Shown: one piece after another, positions 33,324 through 41,259 of the stretch | Position numbering within the stretch: the first letter of the stretch is position 1 | How the letters are laid out: each line of letters opens with the position of its first letter | The notes under the pieces: model-generated | The model's database searches: none | Told to the model about the DNA's origin: nothing | Seen by the model: only the letters and a program-made list of their open reading frames with translations | Assembly (NCBI GenBank): GCA_019744975.1 | Contig: JAIETP010000043.1 | Span: 1 to 43,749, forward strand | DNA from: Burkholderiales bacterium | Lineage (GTDB): Bacteria; Pseudomonadota; Gammaproteobacteria; Burkholderiales; SG8-41 | Reading direction: 5' to 3' | DNA length: 43,749 nucleotides | Made by a program: the position numbers and the translations under genes

Positions 33324-33833
33324 CTAAGGGCGCGCCAGTTCAGGGCCGGGCGCAGCCGCCACCACTTCCGCCAGCAGATCCAGCGCCGCCGCCGCGAAGG
33401 CGTACATATTGGCGACACGATCCGCGCTGCCGGTTTCCAGCGTACGCGAACATTCCACCAGTCCCGTCACTGCAAAGCAGGCATGTCCTGCCGGATAACC
33501 ATAACGGCTGCCGGTCGGGCCTGCGGCGCCGGTTTCGGCCAGCGCCCAGTCCGATCCCACCTTCTCGCGGGCACGACGCGCGGCGAGCAGCGCATAAGCT
33601 TCGGTGGCCGGTGTCAGGCCCTTCATGTCGGCGTCAGTGATGCCGAGCAGCGCGCGGCGGATTTCGTAGGTGTAGACCACCAGCCCGCCGCGGCAGCAGG
33701 CGGAAGCGCCAGGCACCGCGAGGAGTGCTGCATTGATCAGCCCGCCCGCCGCCGATTCGGCAACGGTGATGGTTTGTCTGCGCGCGATCAGCAGTTGGGT
33801 GACGCGTTCGGCATGCGGCAGCAGCGTATTCAT
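33324..33833 (-). CDS. CinA C-terminal-domain protein (PncC-like nicotinamide-nucleotide amidase fold)
   Basis: A 169-residue stand-alone CinA C-terminal domain. Canonical members deamidate nicotinamide mononucleotide (PncC). Landmarks are ITVAESAAGGLINAALLAVPG (usual form TAESCTGG with the conserved Ser kept), GGLVVYTYEIRRALLGI (usual VTYSNEAK..LLGV, where Lys is replaced by Arg), ALAETGAAGPTGSRYGYPAG (usual TGIAGPGG), and a C-terminal helix. The altered AESAAGG and EIRR positions suggest a changed or lost activity. The ATG overlaps the stop of the UGSC-DGLP fusion (ATGA), implying translational coupling, and the DGLP gene follows after 9 bases. It is therefore probably part of the selenoenzyme system rather than NAD salvage. 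Confidence 0.85.
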   Translation of the reverse strand: MNTLLPHAERVTQLLIARRQTITVAESAAGGLINAALLAVPGASACCRGGLVVYTYEIRRALLGITDADMKGLTPATEAYALLAARRAREKVGSDWALAETGAAGPTGSRYGYPAGHACFAVTGLVECSRTLETGSADRVANMYAFAAAALDLLAEVVAAAPGPELARP

Positions 33834-35569
33834 CCCTGGTTCTCGCGCAGAGTTTTCCACATTTTCGGTAAATGGATTTGCTTGCCCACCGGGAAGCCCA
33901 ACACGCCGTTGTGCGCAAACACATAAATGCTGTTGCGCCCCAGGTCGCCGGTGACGACAATCTGGAAATCCTCCGGCCGCCACACCAAAGGCACCAGACG
34001 CTCCGGATCGTCGGACTCGTGGAATATTTTCGGGATGCGCCCGGACTCGTGTTCCTCTTTCAGGTTCCAGTTCGGTTTCTGCGTCCAGTCGCGCAGCATG
34101 CGTTCGAACTCGCAGGCGGGCATGCGCGCATGGGCGAACAGCTGCTCCTTCAATTTCTGTTTCGACCAGCCGCCGCCGGCGATGGTCTCGGCGATGATCG
34201 GCGACAACAGCAGCAGCGGCCGCAGCGTGTCATAACCCTGCCCCACTGAAAACATGATCTGCCACGAATACTGCCGCACCACCGCATCGGCGATATAGGG
34301 CAATAACTCTTCCGGGGTTGCACCCGATACCGAGGAAATGTGGTTGCCGCCGGTATAACGGCCGATGGCCAGCGCATTGCTGCCCGCCGTAAAGCCGAAC
34401 TCGGTGCAATGTGGCGGCCAGCCGATTTTGGCGGTGACGTCTTCGTTCTCCGCCACCACCACGCGCCAGGTGTTGCCGAAGGTCGCCTTGTCATTTTTAT
34501 GCGGCAGAAAGCCCGCAACGTTACGCAGGTACAAGCGCCAGAAACGGCCGACCGTCGTATTCGCCTGAAAACCGTCACGCATCACGCCCTGGGTGTAATT
34601 GAAACCGAGCGCCTTGATGATCGGCCCGTTCAGCACGATCAGGTTTTCGCCGCCCGGCGTGTTGCCGCTGTGTTCGACGCCGTAATCATGATCGGCCATC
34701 GCCTCCACCGCGGCGACCAGCACGGGCATGTACTCCGGCCGGCAACCCGCCATCACACCGTTGACCGCGACGCTCCACACCGTCGCCGCACGGTTGTCGG
34801 GCAGCAACACACCCAGCACTTCATCGGCCTGGCGGTCGGTGTATTGGAGAAAAGCCTCAACCTTCGCCACCGTCGGCGGCACGATGGGCAGACCGTCCGA
34901 GAGTTCGTTCTTGATGAAATATTCGTTCACTGCCTCGAAGCTGCCGCTGCAGATGATGTCGCGCGCGCCCGGCTCGCCATCCACCGTCTTCGCCGACGGC
35001 ATTTTGAACAACGCGTTCAGCACGCCGTCCAGCGTCAATTCACGCACGTTCTGCTGCAGTACTTCCTTGCTCTGCAATCCGGGATGGCCGCGCACGGGAG
35101 CCACCGCGATATTCGGAAACCCCAGCCCCTGCGACGCCGCCCTGGCCAGTGTCATGAAACTCTCGCACACCAGCGTCGCCGACGGGATACCCGCCACTTC
35201 AGCCGCCACACTGGCCCGCAACACGGCGGGCGTGCAGCTGCCTCAACAACCCATCCCGGAGACGACGGCGTCGGCGCCAAGTTCGCGCAGTTTCTGCGGC
35301 AGGTTGGCCACCACATTGCGTTCATCACTGCCGTGGGTGTTGCCGAAGAGTTCCCAGTGCAGGAATTTCACGCCGGGATATTTTGCGCGCAGGCTTTGTT
35401 CCAGCTGTTCGAACACCTCGTTGCCGCGGAACACGTAGTCCCACACCCAGGCCACGGTTTTGCCGTCCAGCGTGTCCAGCCGTTTCGCCAGCGCTTGCAC
35501 TTTTGCCTGGCGCGGGCCGCGCGGCCACAACGCGGCGTACTCGACGTATTGCGCTTCCTTGTCCTTCAT
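33830..35569 (-). CDS. UGSC-DGLP fusion selenoprotein (in-frame TGA = Sec at 35243-35245)
   Basis: Read through the TGA at 35245-35243, this is one 579-residue protein with selenocysteine at residue 109; a conventional reading gives a 108-residue protein and a separate 464-residue frame that begins at a GTG just past the TGA. The N-terminal domain (about 1-195) is UGSC-type: KTVAWVWDYVFRGNEVFEQ, then GADAVVSGMGCUGSCTPAVL, with Cys108 directly before Sec and Cys112 after it, and AGIPSATLVCESF. The C-terminal domain (about 210-579) is DGLP-type: SDGLPIVPPT (from 224), VNGVMAGCRPEYMPVL, IVLNGP, ANTTVGRFWRLYL and VVAENED. A hairpin follows the TGA. An AGGGAA site precedes the ATG. It is first in the locus B operon and overlaps the CinA-like gene. 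The fusion shows that the two families cooperate physically. Confidence 0.92.
35214..35231 (-). promoter_or_regulatory. bacterial SECIS-like hairpin for the fusion selenoprotein
   Basis: GCCCGC / GCGGGC form a perfect 6-bp stem with a CGTGTT loop. The stem begins 12 nt after the Sec TGA, the same register as the hairpins of the other two UGSC genes, and the loop contains GU. Confidence 0.7.
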
Positions 35570-35685
35570 GGCTGTTCCCTGATTTTTTGCCGGATGTTGA
35601 TGGTAACCGAAAGCCGGCAGTGGCCTTCATGTCAGTCCATCCAAAGCTGCGAGTTCCGGTGGATGCCGTCCGATATTGCGCCCAC

Positions 35686-35717
35686 AAAAAACATCAGCCT
35701 CCAATCGGAGGCTGATG
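35686..35717 (-). terminator. intrinsic terminator of the Bug receptor gene at 35749
   Basis: On the minus strand a perfect 11-bp stem (CATCAGCCTCC / GGAGGCTGATG) with a GATT loop is followed at once by six T residues. It lies about 30 bases after the receptor stop. It separates the receptor from the UGSC-DGLP fusion transcription unit. Confidence 0.93.
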
Positions 35718-35748
35718 CAAATGGTCACGCGCGATGATGACGGTCGTG

Positions 35749-36732
35749 TTATTTCTGCTGCATGCCCACCGATTGCACCACCTTCGCCCAGGTGGCGATT
35801 TCGGTGTGGTACAGCTTTTCAAACTCCGCCTGGGTATTGCCGACGGCATCGAGTCCCTGGCCCTGCAGCTGCTTTTCAGTCGCCGGTTCGTTGACGACGC
35901 GGGAGACGGCTTCCTGGACTTTCACCGCGATGGCCTTGTCGGTTTTGCCGGGAAGAAACAGTGCATACCAGTTTTCAACGCCAAAACCCGGCACGCCCGA
36001 TTCGGCGATCGTCGGATACTCGGGCAGCGCCGGCGTGCGCTTGGGGCCAACCACCGCCAGCGCGCGCAATCGGCCCGTGGTGAAAAACGGCCGGGTCGAG
36101 ATCACGCTGGCGACGGTGAGGGCGATGCGTCCGCCAACCACGTCATTGATGCTCGGCGCTGTGCCCTTGTACGGCACATGGGTCATCTTCAGCCCAGTCA
36201 TCTGCGAAAACAGCTCAATGGTCAGATGCTGCGCCGAGCCCAGTCCCGACGACGAGAAAAACAACTCGTTCGGCTTGGCTTTGGCAAAGGCGATCAGTTC
36301 CTTGACGTTTTTCACCGGAATCGACGGATGCACCACCAGCACACCGGGCGACACCACGGCGAGCGTCACCGGCAGCAGATCCTTGCGCGGGTCGTACGAC
36401 AGTTTCATCAGGCTCGGCGTGATGGTGATCCCGGCCGAGGTCATCAGCATGGTGTAACCATCAGGTGGCGCCGTCGCCACGATTTCCGCGGCGATCGATC
36501 CACCGGCGCCGGGCCGGTTGTCCGCCACGATCGACTGGCCCCAGGACTCGCCCAGCTTCAAGGCGATGAAACGACCGGTGGTATCCACGCCGCCGCCCGG
36601 CGCCAGCGCGATGACCATGCGGACCGGTTTTGATGGATAGGCCGGGGTTTGCGCATGAACCGCGCCCGCCACAAAACCACCCGTCGTCAGAATCAGTAAG
36701 GCCCTGCAGGCACTTGCAGAAAATCCGTTCAT
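35749..36732 (-). CDS. Bug-family TTT periplasmic substrate-binding receptor
   Basis: A 327-residue Bug receptor with a signal peptide (ALLILTTGGFVAGAVHAQ). Landmarks are YPSKPVRMVIALAPGGGVDT, VADNRPGAGGSIAAEIVATA, LFFSSSGLGSAQHLTIELFS, HVPYKGTAPSINDVVGGRI and a C-terminal EFEKLYHTEIATWAKVVQSV. The ATG at 36732 is better spaced from GGAGGAG than the ATG one codon earlier. A strong terminator closes it before locus B begins, but its position directly upstream echoes locus A, where a Bug receptor precedes the DGLP genes. It may supply the substrate of the selenoenzyme. A 13-bp tandem repeat lies just upstream. Confidence 0.95.
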   Translation of the reverse strand: MNGFSASACRALLILTTGGFVAGAVHAQTPAYPSKPVRMVIALAPGGGVDTTGRFIALKLGESWGQSIVADNRPGAGGSIAAEIVATAPPDGYTMLMTSAGITITPSLMKLSYDPRKDLLPVTLAVVSPGVLVVHPSIPVKNVKELIAFAKAKPNELFFSSSGLGSAQHLTIELFSQMTGLKMTHVPYKGTAPSINDVVGGRIALTVASVISTRPFFTTGRLRALAVVGPKRTPALPEYPTIAESGVPGFGVENWYALFLPGKTDKAIAVKVQEAVSRVVNEPATEKQLQGQGLDAVGNTQAEFEKLYHTEIATWAKVVQSVGMQQK

Positions 36733-36748
36733 CATCTCCTCCAGCGTA

Positions 36749-36774
36749 TTTTGTTTTAGTGTTTTGTTTTAGTG
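36749..36774. repeat. perfect tandem repeat, two 13-bp units
   Basis: TTTTGTTTTAGTG occurs twice without a gap, 14 bases upstream of the Bug receptor's first ATG. The copies may influence its promoter, or may simply be a slippage product. Confidence 0.8.
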
Positions 36775-36820
36775 GGCTGCCGTGAAGAGTATGACAAGCG
36801 CTCCGCCCTGCCGCAAGCCG

Positions 36821-37273
36821 TCAATCCAGGTGCTCCAGATCGTCGAGATCCTTGAGGCGTCCACTCGCCTTCTTGTTGTGTTTGAGGTGTTTCAGACTGA
36901 TCAGGTTGACGGCGACCCCGTCGATGACATCTTTGACCCGCTCGGCATAACACTCCTCGAAGCTCACGCCGGAAATCGTCGTCAGGATTTCAATCCGCAG
37001 GGGCGGAACCCCCATCCGGGCAATCTTGTTTTTTTGAAGGAACAACGCCGGGGTCGCGCCTTCAACGGCAGTCCCGAAGAACTCATGCACAACCGCAGTG
37101 ATTTTTTGTGCGTTGAGCGGATTGATGGCAATCCAGATATCAATGTCGGCAGTCGCCTGCGGGTATCCGTAATAACCGACCGCGTAGCCGCCGATCAGCA
37201 GGTATTCAACCTGCCGGGAATTCAGCAACCGTAAAAATTCTTTGAAATCCGGTGGCAGCAGGCTGGTAGCCAT
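36821..37273 (-). CDS. nucleotidyltransferase-fold protein, DUF6036-like
   Basis: A 150-residue protein with a minimal nucleotidyltransferase fold: LLIGGYAVGYYGYPQATADI with DIDIWI, giving the GG...T-x-D-x-D pattern with Asp43 and Asp45 as metal ligands. Related small transferases serve as toxins or are of unknown substrate. A short helical protein gene overlaps its start by 68 bases; this pair occurs together in many bacteria, as recalled from general knowledge, and resembles a toxin-antitoxin arrangement. Toxicity has not been shown for this pair to my knowledge. The C-terminal KKASGRLKDLDDLEHL is the usual family ending. Confidence 0.85.
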   Translation of the reverse strand: MATSLLPPDFKEFLRLLNSRQVEYLLIGGYAVGYYGYPQATADIDIWIAINPLNAQKITAVVHEFFGTAVEGATPALFLQKNKIARMGVPPLRIEILTTISGVSFEECYAERVKDVIDGVAVNLISLKHLKHNKKASGRLKDLDDLEHLD

Positions 37274-37430
37274 AGATGACTTGTCGATTCAGTTCGACTG
37301 CTTGCAGGCGCTCGTAAACCGACTTCCCGCGCCAATACGCTTTGTCTTCCGCCTCGTCGCCGAGGTTGGTCACTGAGAATGCGCTTTTGTCGACACTGAG
37401 GTAGGTCATGGGCCGATTCATGCTGGTCAT
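37206..37430 (-). CDS. small protein paired with the nucleotidyltransferase
   Basis: A protein of up to 74 residues with AYWRGKSVYERLQAVELNRQ followed by VIYGYQPAATGFQRI, a pattern I associate with short proteins encoded just before DUF6036-type nucleotidyltransferases. Its 3' end overlaps that gene by 68 bases. Three in-frame ATGs exist (37430, 37421, 37409). A TATAAT hexamer on this strand covers 37429-37434; if it is the -10 box, translation must start at 37421 (leaderless) or 37409, giving 71 or 67 residues. No ribosome site decides between them. A regulator or antitoxin role is inference. Confidence 0.72.
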   Translation of the reverse strand: MTSMNRPMTYLSVDKSAFSVTNLGDEAEDKAYWRGKSVYERLQAVELNRQVIYGYQPAATGFQRIFTVAEFPAG

Positions 37431-37461
37431 TATACCGGGCCGGGCGTTGTTTGTGCTTTAA

Positions 37462-37500
37462 AATTTAATATAAGTATATGTTTTTATTGATATTTTTAGC
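37462..37500 (-). repeat. AT-rich dispersed intergenic element, copy 3
   Basis: On the minus strand it reads AAAATATCAATAAAAACATA then TACTTATATTAAATT. It lies between the amidase stop and the small gene at 37430. Confidence 0.72.
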
Positions 37501-37524
37501 ATCCACTCATTGATGCAGTTGATC

Positions 37525-38886
37525 TCAGCCGCCCGCAAATTCGCGCATCACCCAATGCGCGTACCCGCACAGCCTGCCGTCCTGCCGGTCAAGCCCCAGC
37601 AACTGCAGGCCCAGCGGCAAACCATGCACCTGCATCAGCGGCAAGGCAAACGCTGGGAATCCCAGCCACGAACCCGGCACGATGAAACTGCGACTGCCGC
37701 TGTGCGCGAGGCCTTCGGGCGCCGGGCCCGAGGCGGCCAGCGTGACATAGGCATCGGCGCCGACCGCACGCGCCAGTTCCATGCCCTGCGCACGAATGGC
37801 GCGGCGCTTTTCGAGCATGGCCTCGTAATCCGCCGGCGTGATCTGGTTCGCGCGCAGCATCAGGCCGCGGATGCGCTCGCCGATTGCTTCGCCGTGGCGG
37901 GCGACGTAATCCTGAAACGGCCACTGCATTTCATAGGCGACGATATCCAGCGCCGTGTCGATGTCGCGTTCCATCGCGTCTTCAAATGCAGCAATCCGCG
38001 CATCGTCGGACTTGCCGACCACTTCGACCCCCGCCGCCGCCAATGACTGCAACATGTTTTCGAAAGCCTCTTTGGTGACGGCATCGGTTTCATTCCAGCC
38101 CCTGGTGTAGAGCCGGATCAGTTTGCGCGGCCTGACCGGCGCCGGCAGCTTCGCCGCGGCAGCTTCGAGAAAACCGTAACCGGGACTGCCGACCCCGAGG
38201 GAAATCTGCGAGGCCACGCGCCACACATCCTCGAGTGTCGCGCCGATCACGCCAAGGTGATCATTGGTGGCCGACAGCGGATGGACGCCGGCCATGTTGA
38301 GCGCACCCAGCGTCGGCTTGAAACCGACCGCGCCGCAGTACGAGGCCGGCCGCAGTGTTGAGCCCTGGGTCTGGGTACCCAAACCCACAGGGATCATGCC
38401 CGCGCCGACACCGGCGGCCGTGCCGCTGGAAGAACCGCCGGGTGTGCGCGCCGCATCAAAGGGATTGGTGGTCGGCCCGGAATATCCCACCGCAAACTCG
38501 GTGGTCACGGTCTTGCCGAAAATGACCGCACCACCCCGGCGCAGGGCATAAACCGCCGCGCAGTCCTGTCCCGAGTTCCAGCCTTTGAACACCGGGCTGC
38601 CCATCTGCGTCAGCATGTCGCTGGTGGCCATGATGTCCTTGATGCCCACCGGGCAGCCGTCGACCATCGACAGCGGCCGGCCTTCCTTGTAGCGCCTGCC
38701 CGATGCATCCGCGGCCTTGCGCGCGGCCTTGAGATCCAGCGTGACGAAGGCTTTGACCCTGGCTTCCGATTTTTCGACATTGGCGATGCAGCGCTCGAGA
38801 AAATCACGCGGCGTGTCCTTGCCGGCAACAAAGCCGCTGACCGCGTCTGCGAACGAAACAACATTGGGATTGCGCCATGCTTTCAT
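37525..38886 (-). CDS. amidase-signature-family amidohydrolase
   Basis: A 453-residue amidase-signature enzyme that hydrolyses a carboxamide. The Ser-cisSer-Lys triad is visible: Lys83 in PVGIKDIMAT, the cis-Ser in RTPGGSSSGTAAG (150-155), and nucleophile Ser176 in TQTQGSTLRPASYCG (most relatives have GGS rather than QGS). The length is typical. The family includes GatA, but the gene is not near gatB/gatC and lacks GatA-specific context, so it is a catabolic amidase of unknown substrate. The start codon has a CCGGAG site. It is divergent from a Bug receptor gene, which suggests, without proof, that an imported amide is its substrate. Confidence 0.93.
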   Translation of the reverse strand: MKAWRNPNVVSFADAVSGFVAGKDTPRDFLERCIANVEKSEARVKAFVTLDLKAARKAADASGRRYKEGRPLSMVDGCPVGIKDIMATSDMLTQMGSPVFKGWNSGQDCAAVYALRRGGAVIFGKTVTTEFAVGYSGPTTNPFDAARTPGGSSSGTAAGVGAGMIPVGLGTQTQGSTLRPASYCGAVGFKPTLGALNMAGVHPLSATNDHLGVIGATLEDVWRVASQISLGVGSPGYGFLEAAAAKLPAPVRPRKLIRLYTRGWNETDAVTKEAFENMLQSLAAAGVEVVGKSDDARIAAFEDAMERDIDTALDIVAYEMQWPFQDYVARHGEAIGERIRGLMLRANQITPADYEAMLEKRRAIRAQGMELARAVGADAYVTLAASGPAPEGLAHSGSRSFIVPGSWLGFPAFALPLMQVHGLPLGLQLLGLDRQDGRLCGYAHWVMREFAGG

Positions 38887-39028
38887 CGGATAAGACTCCG
38901 GGATAATAAAACTGCGGTAATCGCTGAATGAATTTGTATTGACAGCGTCAGTATGGGTGCCCTAGCGTGCACACTGCTGCAGTGGTTTGTCTCAAGCCAT
39001 TCTATTGGATCACAACCGGAGAACGCCA

Positions 39029-39994
39029 ATGAAACACATTGCAAGACTGGTACTGTTGGGCAGCCTGCTGTCCACGTGTGCGCTGGCAACTGCGCAGGAT
39101 TTTCCGGCACGGCCACTGCGCATGATCCTCGGTTTCGCGCCCGGCGGCAGCACCGATCTGGTGGCACGGGTGCTGGCGCAAAAAATGGCGGCGACCTGGA
39201 ACCAGCAAGTGGTCGTCGATAACCGCCCCGGCGCCAACGGCATGATCGGCGCCGACCTGGTGGCAAAAGCCACACCGGACGGCCACACACTGCTGCTGTC
39301 GAGCATCGGCCCGATGGCGATCAATGCCAGCCTCTACAAAATGCCCTACGACATCGTCAAGGATTTCGCGCCCGTCACCTACACCGGCAACGTGACCAAC
39401 CTGCTGGTGGTGCACCCCAGCGTGGCCGCCGCCAACATCAAAGAGCTGGTCGCGCTGGCCAAAGCCCAGCCGGGCAAGCTGACCTTCGGATCCAGCGGCT
39501 CCGGCGGCGCGCCGCACATGGCGGTCGAACTGTTCAAGATTCTCGCCAAGGTAAACGTCGTGCATGTGCCCTACAAGGGCGGTGGCCCGGCGATGGCGGA
39601 CCTGGTGGGCGGACAGATTTCGGGGAGCTTCGCCAGCATGCCGTCATCAATCCCGTTCGTGCGCACCGGCAAACTCCGCGCACTGGCCGTCACCGCGTTG
39701 AAACGTTCACCCGCCGCACCGGAAGTGCCGACGGTGTCCGAATCGGGCATCCCGGGGTTCTCCGTGCTCGACTGGCAGGGCATGTTCACCACGGCAAAAA
39801 CGCCGGCCCCGGTAGTCAACAAACTGAACGCCGAAATCAGACGCGCACTCACGCTGCCCGACGTCATTGAAAAACTCGGCACTGCCGGTGTCGAAATCCA
39901 GACCACATCACCCGAAGAATGGGGCCGTTTCGTCCAATCTGAAATCGAAAAGTGGGCCAAGGTCGTCAAGACCGCGGGCATCAAGCTGGAATAA
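39029..39994 (+). CDS. Bug-family TTT periplasmic substrate-binding receptor
   Basis: A 321-residue Bug receptor with signal peptide MKHIARLVLLGSLLSTCALA (cleaved near ATAQ). Landmarks are FPARPLRMILGFAPGGSTDL, VVDNRPGANGMIGADLVAKA, LTFGSSGSGGAPHMAVELFK, HVPYKGGGPAMADLVGGQI and EEWGRFVQSEIEKWAKVVKT. The ATG at 39029 with a GGAGAA site is preferred to the open-frame start at 38987, which would precede the signal peptide with an unrelated stretch. It is divergent from the amidase gene (142-base gap), the likely functional partner. No TctAB permease genes are adjacent. Confidence 0.95.
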   Translation: MKHIARLVLLGSLLSTCALATAQDFPARPLRMILGFAPGGSTDLVARVLAQKMAATWNQQVVVDNRPGANGMIGADLVAKATPDGHTLLLSSIGPMAINASLYKMPYDIVKDFAPVTYTGNVTNLLVVHPSVAAANIKELVALAKAQPGKLTFGSSGSGGAPHMAVELFKILAKVNVVHVPYKGGGPAMADLVGGQISGSFASMPSSIPFVRTGKLRALAVTALKRSPAAPEVPTVSESGIPGFSVLDWQGMFTTAKTPAPVVNKLNAEIRRALTLPDVIEKLGTAGVEIQTTSPEEWGRFVQSEIEKWAKVVKTAGIKLE

Positions 39995-40060
39995 CTTGCG
40001 CCCGTCGTCCGGGTTTGCTGGCCGGGAGGCGGCTGATCTGCGCGCACCCGGCATTTCATA

Positions 40061-40095
40061 AAAATATCAATAAAATCAAATATTTATATAATATT
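40061..40095 (+). repeat. AT-rich dispersed intergenic element, copy 4
   Basis: AAAATATCAATAAAATCAAA then TATTTATATAATATT; 31 of 35 positions match copy 5. It lies about 66 bases after the receptor stop and 92 bases before the next start. Confidence 0.8.
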
Positions 40096-40124
40096 CGCGA
40101 CTTGCAGCACGTGTAGCTGCAGCC

Positions 40125-40154
40125 TTGCCAAGTTGCTATACATTTTGTAATAAT
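40125..40154 (+). promoter_or_regulatory. sigma70-type promoter for the gene at 40187
   Basis: TTGCCA (40125-40130) and AATAAT (40149-40154) each match five of six consensus bases, with an 18-base spacer. The predicted start site, near 40161, is about 25 bases before the ATG. Confidence 0.6.
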
Positions 40155-40163
40155 GTCTAGCAA
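40133..40163. promoter_or_regulatory. inverted repeat overlapping the -10 box, probable operator
   Basis: TTGCTATACATT and AATGTCTAGCAA form 12-base arms with one mismatch around a TTGTAAT centre. The palindrome covers the spacer, the -10 box and the predicted start site, a classic repressor position. Confidence 0.65.
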
Positions 40164-40186
40164 CCCGGCCCGACCAAGGTACCGCG

Positions 40187-41239
40187 ATGCCTGATCCGCG
40201 TTACAGCGAACTACCCCTGTCCGCCCAGACCGCCTACGCTGAACTGGCGGAGCGTACGCGCGCCTTTGAACTCGACAACGCGCTGGCCGGACTTTCCGGC
40301 AGCTTTCACACGCTGGCGCGCAAAAACAGGGATTACTGGTATTTCTCTTATCGCGAGACCGGCGTTGAGCGCTCGCGCGTGATCTACGTCGGTCCCGACA
40401 ACGCACAAGTGCGCAAGCTGGTTGAAAAATTCCGCAACGCGCGCAACCCCAAGGCACTCACGCCGCAGGCACTCGCCGCCATCAACCTCGGCAATGCACC
40501 GATGGCGCCCAAACATTTCCGCGTCATCAAACGCCTCGCCGAGTACGGCCTGTTCCGCGCCGGCGCGCTGCTGGTCGGCACACACGCCTTTATCGCCTAC
40601 GGCAACCTGCTCGGCGTACGCTGGCACGATGCCACCGCCACGCTGGACATTGATCTGGCGCATGCCGGCAAAAATGTATCCGTCGCCCTGCCCGCCGACC
40701 TGGAGGTCGACACGCACGACGCGCTGCAATCGCTGGAAATGGGCTTGCTGCCCATCGCCGAACTGGATGGCTCAATCGGCTCGCAATACCGCAATCCCGC
40801 CGATGCCGAACTGCGCGTGGATTTCCTGACCAGCAAGGGACGCAGCCGCAAACCCGTCAAACTGCCGGCGCTCAACATCGCGCTCGAACCATTGAAGTTC
40901 ATGGAGTTTCCACTGGAGGGAACTACGCAGGCTTGCATCTTCGGGCGCAGCGGCGCGTGTACCGTGAATCTCCCGGCGCCCGAACGTTATGCAGTACACA
41001 AACTGGTGGTGTATGGCGAACGGCCCGTCGCGCAACGCACCAAAGCCACCAAGGATCTGTTGCAAGTCGCGGCCTTGGCCGCTTATTTCGCGGAAACCGG
41101 GCAGGCCACCACATTCAACGCGGCATGGCGCGATCTGGTCTCACGCGGGCAAGGCTGGCGCAGCCGCGCGAAACAGGGCCGCGACGCCCTGTTCAGACTC
41201 GCGCCCGACGCTGCAATCGCAGCGTTGTGGAAAGAATAG
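40187..41239 (+). CDS. nucleotidyltransferase-fold protein (GSU2403/NTP_transf_8-like)
   Basis: A 350-residue protein with a helical N-terminal third (GSFHTLARKNRDYWYFSYRE) and a central nucleotidyltransferase core: LLVGTHAFIAYGNLLGVRW (129-147) then TATLDIDLAHAG with Asp154 and Asp156 as probable metal ligands. The C-terminal part, ERYAVHKLVVYGERPVAQRT with KATKDLLQVAALAAYF, matches the layout of the GSU2403 family. The substrate is unknown; some related transferases belong to toxin or phage-defence modules. A well-formed promoter overlapped by a palindrome suggests tight, possibly autogenous, repression. It stands alone. Confidence 0.82.
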   Translation: MPDPRYSELPLSAQTAYAELAERTRAFELDNALAGLSGSFHTLARKNRDYWYFSYRETGVERSRVIYVGPDNAQVRKLVEKFRNARNPKALTPQALAAINLGNAPMAPKHFRVIKRLAEYGLFRAGALLVGTHAFIAYGNLLGVRWHDATATLDIDLAHAGKNVSVALPADLEVDTHDALQSLEMGLLPIAELDGSIGSQYRNPADAELRVDFLTSKGRSRKPVKLPALNIALEPLKFMEFPLEGTTQACIFGRSGACTVNLPAPERYAVHKLVVYGERPVAQRTKATKDLLQVAALAAYFAETGQATTFNAAWRDLVSRGQGWRSRAKQGRDALFRLAPDAAIAALWKE

Positions 41240-41259
41240 GGCAACACATCCGGGAGAGC

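Noticed and set aside
35222-35224. GTG at 35222-35224 as the start of a free-standing 464-residue DGLP protein
   Set aside because: It lies inside the UGSC motif region with no ribosome site, and the upstream frame joins it through the Sec TGA. The preceding residues match the other UGSC proteins.
38939-38970. TTGACA near 38939 as the -35 box of the Bug receptor promoter
   Set aside because: No acceptable -10 hexamer is found 16-18 bases downstream.
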